DNA of 64,000 nt from Clostridiales bacterium (GTDB lineage Bacteria > Bacillota > Clostridia > Lachnospirales > Lachnospiraceae): positions 1-64,000 of the forward strand of contig JAQXIM010000038.1 of NCBI GenBank assembly GCA_029007785.1. Direction: 5' to 3'. Every line of letters begins with the position of its first letter. Within the stretch, counting starts at the first letter, position 1. Of the stretch, positions 35,701 to 42,516 are shown piece after piece. The notes beneath the pieces were generated by a model. That model was not told the origin of the DNA and did not search any database. It was given only the letters and a program-made list of their open reading frames with translations. The translations under genes were made by a program, and so were the position numbers.

Positions 35701-36891
35701 TCATAAAAATTCTTTTAGGCGATCCAAAATATGAGAAGCAACCTCTTCCTTGCTCATCATAGGAAGTTCTTCTTCTTTTTCTTTGCTGATCATGGTCACT
35801 ACATTGGTATTGGTACCAAAACCGGCACCTTCCTGCTTAAGATTATTGGCAATAATCATATCCAGATTTTTTCTTTCCAGTTTTCCACGGGAGTTTTCCA
35901 GCATATTTTCTGTTTCCATGGAAAAACCGCAAAGAACCTGACCGGACTTACGGTTCTGTCCCAGAGTTTTTAGAATATCTTTTGTTCTTTCCAGTTCCAA
36001 ACTGGAGGATCCATCCATTTTTTTAATTTTCTCATCTGCAACATATTTGGGACGATAATCGGCTACAGCAGCTGCCATAATAATGATGTCCTGTTCATCC
36101 GCACGAGCTGTTACCTCCCGGAACATATCTTCCGCGGATACGGTATCCACACGTTTTACATGAAGGGGAACCGATAGAGATGTAGGACCGCTGACTAAGG
36201 TAACATCGGCTCCACGCTGACTGGCCACTTTGGCTAAAGCGTATCCCATTTTTCCTGTGGAATGATTGGAAATAAAACGAACCGGATCTAACGACTCTCT
36301 TGTGGGACCTGCCGTTATGAGAATTCTTTTTCCATTCAAATCTTTTTCCTGCCCAATTAAATAATCCAGATATTCAGCGATGGTTTGAGGCTCTTCCATT
36401 TTGCCTTTTCCCACAGCACCGCAGGCAAGAGAACCTTCCACCGGTTCAATAATATAAAAATTTCTTGTACGCAGCACAGCTAAATTATATTGAGTGGCTG
36501 GATTCTCATACATCTTTGTATTCATTGCCGTAGCAATTATTTTAGTACAATCACAGGCAAGCATAGTTGTACTCAGCATATCGTCTGCCAAACCGTGGGC
36601 AAATTTTGCAACTACATTGGCATCGGCGGGAGCAACCACAATGGCATCGGCCCAATCGGCCATGGATATGTGTTTTACTGAAATTTCATAGTTATGATCA
36701 AAGGTGTCCACAATGCATTTGTGTTTTGTCAGCTGCTCGAATGTAAAGGGAGTAATAAACTGAGTCGCATTCTCAGTCATAATTACCTGGACTTCTGCCC
36801 CCTGCTTAACAAGCTCCCTGGCCAGTACTGCACTTTTATAGCAGGAAATACTGCTGGAAACACCTAGAATAATATGTTTACCCTTAAGCAT
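35701..36891 (-). CDS. coaBC: phosphopantothenoylcysteine decarboxylase/synthase
   Basis: A bifunctional CoA biosynthesis enzyme of 396 residues. The N-terminal flavin decarboxylase has GVSSSISCYKS, the His in VKHISMADWAD and AMNTKMYENPA. The C-terminal CTP-dependent ligase has ITAGPTRESLDPVRFISNHSTGKMG, AAVADYRP and the Lys in KIKK. ATG 36891 follows AGGG by 8 nt. coaX, for the first step of the pathway, is divergently placed 460 bp away. Confidence 0.97.
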   Translation of the reverse strand: MLKGKHIILGVSSSISCYKSAVLARELVKQGAEVQVIMTENATQFITPFTFEQLTKHKCIVDTFDHNYEISVKHISMADWADAIVVAPADANVVAKFAHGLADDMLSTTMLACDCTKIIATAMNTKMYENPATQYNLAVLRTRNFYIIEPVEGSLACGAVGKGKMEEPQTIAEYLDYLIGQEKDLNGKRILITAGPTRESLDPVRFISNHSTGKMGYALAKVASQRGADVTLVSGPTSLSVPLHVKRVDTVSAEDMFREVTARADEQDIIIMAAAVADYRPKYVADEKIKKMDGSSSLELERTKDILKTLGQNRKSGQVLCGFSMETENMLENSRGKLERKNLDMIIANNLKQEGAGFGTNTNVVTMISKEKEEELPMMSKEEVASHILDRLKEFL

Positions 36892-37015
36892 CCTTTCATC
36901 CCTTTCTCCTATAATAGTCAAGTTTTTTATGTTTTATATTACGGTTTTTCGTTTAAAACTAACCCCAAAGCTAAATATAAACGAAAAAATCGTCTGCAAA
37001 ATATCTTTTGACCAC

Positions 37016-37048
37016 AACATCATTGTATGATATGATATCATGGATGTT
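37016..37048. promoter_or_regulatory. palindrome in the coaBC-coaX intergenic region
   Basis: AACATC at 37016-37021 and GATGTT at 37043-37048 bracket an AT-rich, internally symmetric core containing ATGATATCAT-like sequence. It is the only clear structure in the 459-bp gap between divergent coaBC and coaX, and could be a shared operator. The rest of the gap is AT-rich; a short open frame inside it has no family resemblance. Confidence 0.4.
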
Positions 37049-37350
37049 GATGAGCATATATTATTTTGCCTTTGTTTCAACTGCTTTGGCTGCTGTAATT
37101 CTCCACTGATTTTATGATAAAAGTTCTGCTTGTACGACTTCTGTTCAGATGATCTTTGGAAATAAATGCAGGATAACTCAATTGTTAATAATATCATATA
37201 GGTCGGACATTTGTCCAGAATAATTATTCAACCAGTCATAATCCTTACGATTATGATTATGATTGTTATTGTGCTTATGAACAAAACAATCCTCTTATTT
37301 GAATCACAAACATGGAACTTCCATGATTTTATGAAAGGCAGGGAGAACTC

Positions 37351-38127
37351 ATGATTTTAGTATTAGATATTGGAAACACAAATATCGTTGTTGGTGTTAT
37401 GGATCAAAACAAGCCCCTGTTTGTAGAAAGACTTTCAACAGACAGCAATAAAACAGATCTTGAATATGCTGTAATGATAAAAACCGTTCTGGAATTATAT
37501 CAGCTCAATGGTGTCGATTTTGAGGGAAGCATAATTTCGTCAGTTGTTCCTCCTGTAACGGCCACAGTTAACCGGGCGATTACCAAACTTCTCGGAAAAC
37601 CGGCCCTGGTGGTTGGACCTGGTGTGAAAACAGGATTAAACATTCGCATAGAAAACCCGGCTCAGCTTGGAAGTGATCTGGTTGTTGATGCGGTTGCTGC
37701 GATTGCAGAGTATACGGCTCCTCTTTTAATCATTGATATGGGAACGGCTACTACCATCTCCGCCATTGACAAAAATTTAAATTACGTTGGCGGAGTAATT
37801 ATACCTGGTGCCCGGGTGGCTTTGGACTCTTTGAGCAGCAAAGCATCTCAGCTTCCCAGAGTCAGCTTTGAGGCACCGAAAAAAGCCATTGGGACAAATA
37901 CCATTGAGTGTATGAAAAGCGGTACCATTTTCGGCAATGCATCTCTGCTTGATGGAATGATTGAGCGAATGGAGGAAGAACTGGGTGGACCTGCCACCGT
38001 TGTTGCCACCGGCGGACTTGCCAGATTTATCATTCCCCATTGTCGTCATCATATTATTTACGATGACACCCTTTTATTAAAGGGATTGGGTAATATCTAT
38101 TATAAGAACATGGAAAAGAAAAAATAG
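37351..38127 (+). CDS. coaX: type III pantothenate kinase
   Basis: Phosphorylates pantothenate, the first committed step to CoA. The 258-residue protein has the ASKHA P-loop-like DIGNTNIVVGV, the substrate region QLGSDLVVDAVAA, IIDMGTATTISAID and GGLARFI. GGGAGAA precedes the ATG. It is convergent with the small gene at 38203. Confidence 0.97.
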   Translation: MILVLDIGNTNIVVGVMDQNKPLFVERLSTDSNKTDLEYAVMIKTVLELYQLNGVDFEGSIISSVVPPVTATVNRAITKLLGKPALVVGPGVKTGLNIRIENPAQLGSDLVVDAVAAIAEYTAPLLIIDMGTATTISAIDKNLNYVGGVIIPGARVALDSLSSKASQLPRVSFEAPKKAIGTNTIECMKSGTIFGNASLLDGMIERMEEELGGPATVVATGGLARFIIPHCRHHIIYDDTLLLKGLGNIYYKNMEKKK

Positions 38128-38171
38128 TAAAAAAAATCGTAACGTTTCAGGACTTAGTCCTGAACGTTACG
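38128..38171 (-). terminator. terminator between coaX and the small gene
   Basis: A long stem, CGTAACGTT...CAGGAC with GTCCTGAACGTTACG, at 38138-38171, followed on the minus strand by an eight-base T-run at 38129-38136. It ends the minus-strand small gene and probably coaX as well. Confidence 0.85.
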
Positions 38172-38202
38172 TACATCTACGCAAAGCAGAAAAAGGCATT
38201 TT

Positions 38203-38388
38203 CTACAAACACTTCACTATCTCATCAACAGCTTCCTGATAATTCACATCTTTATTGTAATCACCTTCGTAAACCTGACGTTTATCTTTAAATACAATAA
38301 TCGTATCCGGGATACAACCAGACCAGCCTTCCAACTTAAAAGTCAGATTTCTTTCTTTCAGCCAATTTTTGAACTCAAAAAAATCCAT
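38203..38388 (-). CDS. 61-residue protein of unknown function
   Basis: A small acidic-basic protein that I do not recognise. It starts MDFFEFKNWLKERN with GGAG 8 nt before the ATG, has a central GWSGCIPDTIIVFKDKR and ends in a helix with EAVDEIVKCL. There is no signal peptide or membrane helix. It lies just after the terminator-like hairpin that ends the five-gene catabolic cluster, and read-through could place it in that transcript. A real gene is supported by the ribosome site, its own terminator and a protein-like composition. Confidence 0.7.
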   Translation of the reverse strand: MDFFEFKNWLKERNLTFKLEGWSGCIPDTIIVFKDKRQVYEGDYNKDVNYQEAVDEIVKCL

Positions 38389-38430
38389 ACTCTTATCTCC
38401 TATGCCTATTTTTCAATTAACTTAGTGAAA

Positions 38431-38452
38431 GCCCCTCGGAAAACCGAGGGGC
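38431..38452 (-). terminator. terminator of the catabolic cluster
   Basis: Perfect 9-bp stem GCCCCTCGG/CCGAGGGGC, 4-nt loop, then TTTC on the minus strand. The short T-run may allow some read-through into 38203-38388. Confidence 0.75.
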
Positions 38453-38491
38453 AATTTCTACTATGTAGAAAATTTAATCAATGCAATAAGA

Positions 38492-39355
38492 CTATCTTCC
38501 GTTTACGATATCGTCGATGGTCTTGAACATCTGATCAACGGGAGCTTCATCTACACCGCACCACAGTTCGATCTGACGAGCACCCTGGTAAATAACCATG
38601 CCCAGACCGTTAATGATCTTGCAGCCCTTAGCTTCAGCATCCAGCAGGAACTGAGTCTTCAGAGGGTTGTAAGTAGCATCGAAGCAGATGTGATTGGGTT
38701 TGATGCACTCAGCTGCGATGGGAGTCTCACCTTCGTGTCCTCTCATACCAAGACCGGAGAGATTCATCAGAACGTCGGATTCAGCAACAGCAGCCTTAAC
38801 AGCTTCTTCATCACTGGTACGAATAGCGAAAGCAACTTCACGACCAAATTTCTCATTCAGATCTTTAGCCAGTACTTCGCATTTCTCAGATCTGGAGCTG
38901 ATGTACATCTTCTTAGCACCCAGGTCAGCCATGGTGAAGCATACAGACTTACCAGTTCCGCCAGCACCCCATACAAAGAAGGTGGTCTCTTCGAACTTAA
39001 CACCTTCCAGCAGCAGGGACTTGGTTGCGCCGTAACCATCGGTGTTGTAACCCTTGCAGGTTCCGTCAGCGTTACGAACTACAGTGTTGATGGTTCCCAT
39101 CTTCTCAGCCAGGGGATCCATCTCGTCCATGAACTGAACTGCGAATTCCTTGTTGGGTTTGGTTACTGCAAAACCAGCATAGCTGGGATCTTTTTTGATG
39201 TTGGCAATGTTGTTGCCGATCAGTTCATTACCAGTCTCCAGAGGGAAGTAATGTCCATCGAAGTTGATAGCTTTGTAAGCTTCATTCTGCATACGAGGAG
39301 AGAAAGACTGTCCCAGAGGAGTTCCTAACAGTGCGATTAACTTTGTATCTGCCAT
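38492..39355 (-). CDS. shikimate dehydrogenase-family oxidoreductase (catabolic-type)
   Basis: A 287-residue NAD(P)-dependent oxidoreductase. The shikimate-site residues of AroE are present: Ser17 and Ser19 in GQSFSP, Lys69 in AVTKPNK (usual NVTxPxK), Asn90 in GTINT, Asp106 in YNTDG, Gln in MVIYQGARQ. The Rossmann fold has VWGAGGTGKS, and SSRSEK lies where AroE binds NADP phosphate. So a hydroxycyclohexane- or hydroxycyclohexene-carboxylate substrate is plausible. Its place last in a ThDP/aldehyde dehydrogenase/lyase operon argues against a role in aromatic amino acid synthesis. Quinate or shikimate dehydrogenase, or a relative acting on another polyol acid, are the options. Confidence 0.88.
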   Translation of the reverse strand: MADTKLIALLGTPLGQSFSPRMQNEAYKAINFDGHYFPLETGNELIGNNIANIKKDPSYAGFAVTKPNKEFAVQFMDEMDPLAEKMGTINTVVRNADGTCKGYNTDGYGATKSLLLEGVKFEETTFFVWGAGGTGKSVCFTMADLGAKKMYISSRSEKCEVLAKDLNEKFGREVAFAIRTSDEEAVKAAVAESDVLMNLSGLGMRGHEGETPIAAECIKPNHICFDATYNPLKTQFLLDAEAKGCKIINGLGMVIYQGARQIELWCGVDEAPVDQMFKTIDDIVNGR

Positions 39356-39395
39356 AATTGCGCCTCTTTCTACACTAAAATGTGTGATTTATTTT

Positions 39396-39416
39396 ATAAC
39401 AGCATTAAACTGTTAT
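39396..39416. repeat. small hairpin between the lyase and shikimate dehydrogenase-like genes
   Basis: Perfect 7-bp inverted repeat ATAACAG/CTGTTAT with a 7-nt loop in the 136-bp junction upstream of the dehydrogenase gene. AT-rich and weak alone; listed because two other junctions in this operon also carry hairpins. Confidence 0.5.
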
Positions 39417-39465
39417 ATCTGTGTAAAAATATAAAATCATAGAGATTTACTCTTGTGATATTTGA

Positions 39466-40428
39466 TTATTTGGTCTGATTCTTAATCTGTCCCTTGGGCA
39501 GCTCCAGTTTCAGATCTTTGGATTTTCCTGCACGCAGAATGTAGCTGTCTGCAGAATGTCCAATCATTTCGATAACTTTCTTGCTGATTGCAATAGCCTT
39601 ATCGATATCAATACCAGTATTAACGCCCATTTCATCACAAACATGCAGTACGTCCTCAGTGGAAACGTTTCCTGCTGCTCCGGGAACGAAAGGACAGCCG
39701 CCAACACCTGCAAAGGATGCATCAAACTGGGTAAATCCAGCCTGCATACCTGCAATGATATTAGAAATACCAAGACCTCTGGTATTGTGGAAATGCAGCC
39801 ACCATTTGTTATCAGGATAAGATTTCTGCATTTCTTTACACATGCTGTAAACCTGAGAAGGGAAAGCCATACCGGAAGCATCGGACAGAGAGATCTCAGT
39901 GATACCTACAGCCATGTATGCTTCAACAATTTTCTTAACTTCATCAACCGGAATCTCATCATCCCAGGGAGATCCAAATGCCATGGAAATAGATCCGGAA
40001 ATATCCAGACCATTGGATTTGGCAGCATCTACAGCCTCTCTGAAACCAGCAACACTTTCTGCAGGTGTTCTGTTCAGGTTAGCCAGATTGTGTCCCATAC
40101 TTGCGGATACGTTCAGTTTAACTTTCTTACATCCACAAGCAACAGCACGATCTACACCACGCTTGTTGGGAATCAATGCACGAAGCTCAACATCATCGGG
40201 AACGTCAACTTCAGCCATAGCTTTGAAAACGTCGTCAGTGTTTGCCATCTGCGGTACTTTTACAGGGTGCATGAAAGAACCAACTTCAATTACTTTGAAA
40301 CCAGCATCAATCATACCTTTCAGCAGTTCTACCTTCTGATCAACAGTAAGAATGGTTTTTTCATTCTGCAGACCGTCACGAAGACCTACTTCACAAATTC
40401 TAATATCTTTTACAAGATCGAATGCCAT
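39466..40428 (-). CDS. HMG-CoA lyase-family enzyme
   Basis: A 320-residue DRE-TIM metallolyase. It has EVGLRDGLQNE (catalytic Arg17, metal Asp18), SLSDASGMA, the metal-binding HFHNTRG, and the mobile loop GVGGCPFVPGAAGN with the catalytic Cys (about residue 244) found in HMG-CoA lyases but not in isopropylmalate synthases. It would cleave a 3-hydroxy(-3-methyl)acyl-CoA to acetyl-CoA and an oxo acid. HFHNTRG differs from HCHDTYG of the classical enzyme, so the substrate may differ. ATG 40428 has GGAG 6 nt upstream (the GGAG is itself part of an upstream TTG codon frame). No leucine degradation genes are nearby; the neighbours point to a dedicated carbon pathway. Confidence 0.88.
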   Translation of the reverse strand: MAFDLVKDIRICEVGLRDGLQNEKTILTVDQKVELLKGMIDAGFKVIEVGSFMHPVKVPQMANTDDVFKAMAEVDVPDDVELRALIPNKRGVDRAVACGCKKVKLNVSASMGHNLANLNRTPAESVAGFREAVDAAKSNGLDISGSISMAFGSPWDDEIPVDEVKKIVEAYMAVGITEISLSDASGMAFPSQVYSMCKEMQKSYPDNKWWLHFHNTRGLGISNIIAGMQAGFTQFDASFAGVGGCPFVPGAAGNVSTEDVLHVCDEMGVNTGIDIDKAIAISKKVIEMIGHSADSYILRAGKSKDLKLELPKGQIKNQTK

Positions 40429-40465
40429 AATTGTCTCCAATCTACTATTTTACTACTTAAGAAAA

Positions 40466-40499
40466 GCATGCCGAATGCTCGAATGAACATTCGGCATGC
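40466..40499 (-). terminator. strong hairpin between the ThDP enzyme and lyase genes
   Basis: Perfect 12-bp stem GCATGCCGAATG/CATTCGGCATGC with a 10-nt loop, followed on the minus strand by TTTTCTT. It looks like a partial terminator or mRNA-stabilising structure inside the operon. Confidence 0.7.
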
Positions 40500-40542
40500 C
40501 GCCTGTTTTTTATATGAAAGTTTCTAGAATAAAGCCGAAGAA

Positions 40543-42441
40543 TTAGTCAGCCTGAGAACGGATAACTTCTACAACTTTTCCGTCCATTTCATCAGCAAAT
40601 TTCAGACGTCCATTGCAAACATCAACGTTCTCTTTATGAGTATAAATATCGTTGATGTTCCAGATACCAGGGGTAGGAACCGGCAGGTTCTCCATGGGAA
40701 CGTCAATCAGGAAAGGAACATTGCTGTCAACTGCTTCCTGCAGATATTTAGCATAATCATCAGCGCAGGTAACAGTTCTGGCTTCGATACCATAACCACG
40801 AGCGATTGCAGCCCAGTCAGGAGAATAAGATTCCCATCTCTGCTGGAAAGTACCTTCTCCTCCCATGGTATCGCCCATCTCGGTAGGTCTGATCTTGAAC
40901 TCAGTACCCAGATGAAGTGCGCAGTTCTCTCTCTCGTTCTTATAGTGAAGTCCTTCCAGACCAGCGATGGTACCGAAAGCACTGTTGTTCATAACAACCC
41001 AGATTACAGGGATACCCTGCTCTTTAGCGGTTGCCATAACACAAGGGTTAGCAGCACCAAATCCACCGTCACCGGTAAGAGTGATAACAACCTTATCCGG
41101 AGCAGCCAGCTTAGCACCCAGAATAGCGCCAGCACCGAATCCCATGGTAGCCAATCCCGAAGGATGATTGATGGTACCAGGAATTTCGATATCATACTGC
41201 TGAGCAACACCATTCTTGTTCCAGCCTACATCGGTGAAGATCAGGGAATCGGGCGGCAGAATAGCCTTGGTATCTCTCAGGATTCTCTGAGGAGCCATAG
41301 GGAATCTTCCATCGTCGCAGATTGCCTTGTTTTCTTTCTTGAAGTTTGCTTTGAAATCAGCAATTTCTTTTCTCAGTTCAGGTCTGTCAATACCTTCAGG
41401 TTTGATCTCCTTAGCAGCAGCAAGAATCTGAACCAGAGCACGCTTGATATCAGCAATTGCACCAATCTCAACAGGATAGTTTCTTCCAATTTCAGTAGGA
41501 TCGATATCGATCTGCATGAATTTGGTCTTGCTCTGATCAAAGGTTACACCTTTGTACCAGGAAGAGCTGTTAGCTTCAGCCATTCTGGATCCAAGGATCA
41601 GAATATAGTCAGCAGCAAGAGTCTTCTGGTGAGTCAGCTCAAAGCCCCAGAAACCAGTCTGTCCAAGCAGCAGCGGATGAGTATCCGGAATGCAGCCCTG
41701 ACCCATCAGAGAACGGGAAACGGGGATATCCAGGAAGTCAACCAGGTCAGCCAGCTCTTTGGAAGCCTGAGACAGCAGAACACCACCACCGGCATGGATT
41801 ACAGGATTCTTAGCGTTGATCAGCTTTTCAGCAATCAGCTTAGCAGTATCGGGATCCAGAGCGGGTCTGATGGTTTCGTGAGAATCCATAAAGGTTCTCT
41901 CCCAGCACTCAGTCTCAATCTCACGGGAGAACATATCCATAGGAACAGAAATCAGGACAGGACCAGGTCTGCCGGATTCTGCCAGACGGAAAGCTTTGTC
42001 CAGTACTTCCGGGAAAGCTTCAGGACGATCAATTCTCCAAGCTCTCTTAACGAAAGGTTTGTAGATATCGTACTGAGATCCGTCACAGTGCATATTAACT
42101 TCCTGATGAGGATGTTTTCCATAGTAATAACTGGGAACGTCACCAGCGATTACAACCATGGGAATAGAGTCAAATGCTGCGTTTGCAACACCGGTGGTAG
42201 CATTAGTGAGACCCGGTCCAAGGTGGCAGATAACTACACCAGCCTTATGGGCAACACGTGCATAACCGTCAGCAGCAGTTGCAGCAATCTGCTCATGACG
42301 AACGCTGATATATCTCAGCTTAGTAGATCTGCTGAAAGCATCCAGCATAGCAATTACGGTATGTCCGCACAGACCGAAAACATATTCAACGCCTCTGCGC
42401 TCTAAATAGTCAACGATCTGATCAGAAACTAATTTTTTCAT
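40543..42441 (-). CDS. thiamine-diphosphate-dependent enzyme, possible cyclic-dione hydrolase
   Basis: A 632-residue member of the acetolactate synthase/decarboxylase superfamily. The N-terminal PYR domain has the catalytic Glu50 in RHEQIAATAADGYAR; the C-terminal PP domain has the ThDP/Mg motif GDGGFGAANP...MNN (about 453-482). It is about 50-70 residues longer than acetolactate synthases. The extra length follows NNSAFGTIAGLEGLHY and ends at SPDWAAIARGYGI. The segment FGTIAGLE and the C-terminal PTPGIW recall the inositol ring hydrolase IolD as I remember it, so a C-C hydrolase is possible, but decarboxylase or carboligase activity is not excluded. AGGAG lies 5 nt before the ATG. Confidence 0.85.
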   Translation of the reverse strand: MKKLVSDQIVDYLERRGVEYVFGLCGHTVIAMLDAFSRSTKLRYISVRHEQIAATAADGYARVAHKAGVVICHLGPGLTNATTGVANAAFDSIPMVVIAGDVPSYYYGKHPHQEVNMHCDGSQYDIYKPFVKRAWRIDRPEAFPEVLDKAFRLAESGRPGPVLISVPMDMFSREIETECWERTFMDSHETIRPALDPDTAKLIAEKLINAKNPVIHAGGGVLLSQASKELADLVDFLDIPVSRSLMGQGCIPDTHPLLLGQTGFWGFELTHQKTLAADYILILGSRMAEANSSSWYKGVTFDQSKTKFMQIDIDPTEIGRNYPVEIGAIADIKRALVQILAAAKEIKPEGIDRPELRKEIADFKANFKKENKAICDDGRFPMAPQRILRDTKAILPPDSLIFTDVGWNKNGVAQQYDIEIPGTINHPSGLATMGFGAGAILGAKLAAPDKVVITLTGDGGFGAANPCVMATAKEQGIPVIWVVMNNSAFGTIAGLEGLHYKNERENCALHLGTEFKIRPTEMGDTMGGEGTFQQRWESYSPDWAAIARGYGIEARTVTCADDYAKYLQEAVDSNVPFLIDVPMENLPVPTPGIWNINDIYTHKENVDVCNGRLKFADEMDGKVVEVIRSQAD

Positions 42442-42470
42442 GTTGTCTCCTTTGTGAGTGTATTATAGGT

Positions 42471-42492
42471 GGCTGCCTGTATCCAGGCAGCC
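42471..42492. repeat. GC-rich hairpin between the aldehyde dehydrogenase and ThDP enzyme genes
   Basis: Perfect 9-bp stem GGCTGCCTG/CAGGCAGCC with a 4-nt loop in the 75-bp junction. No T-run follows on the minus strand, so it is more likely an mRNA processing or stability element than a terminator. Confidence 0.7.
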
Positions 42493-42516
42493 GCTTAGTT
42501 GCAATTATAAAGGAAA

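Noticed and set aside
36934-37197. 87-codon minus-strand open frame between coaBC and coaX
   Set aside because: No ribosome site, Ser/Gln/Lys-rich AT-driven composition, and it overlaps the likely regulatory region.
40636-42405. 589-codon plus-strand open frame opposite the ThDP enzyme gene, and similar ones opposite the aldehyde dehydrogenase (42658-44127), lyase (39556-40527) and ackA (60681-61925) genes
   Set aside because: They are antisense shadows created by strong codon bias in the real genes. No protein family is visible, and the Ser/Asn/His-rich composition is typical of such shadows.
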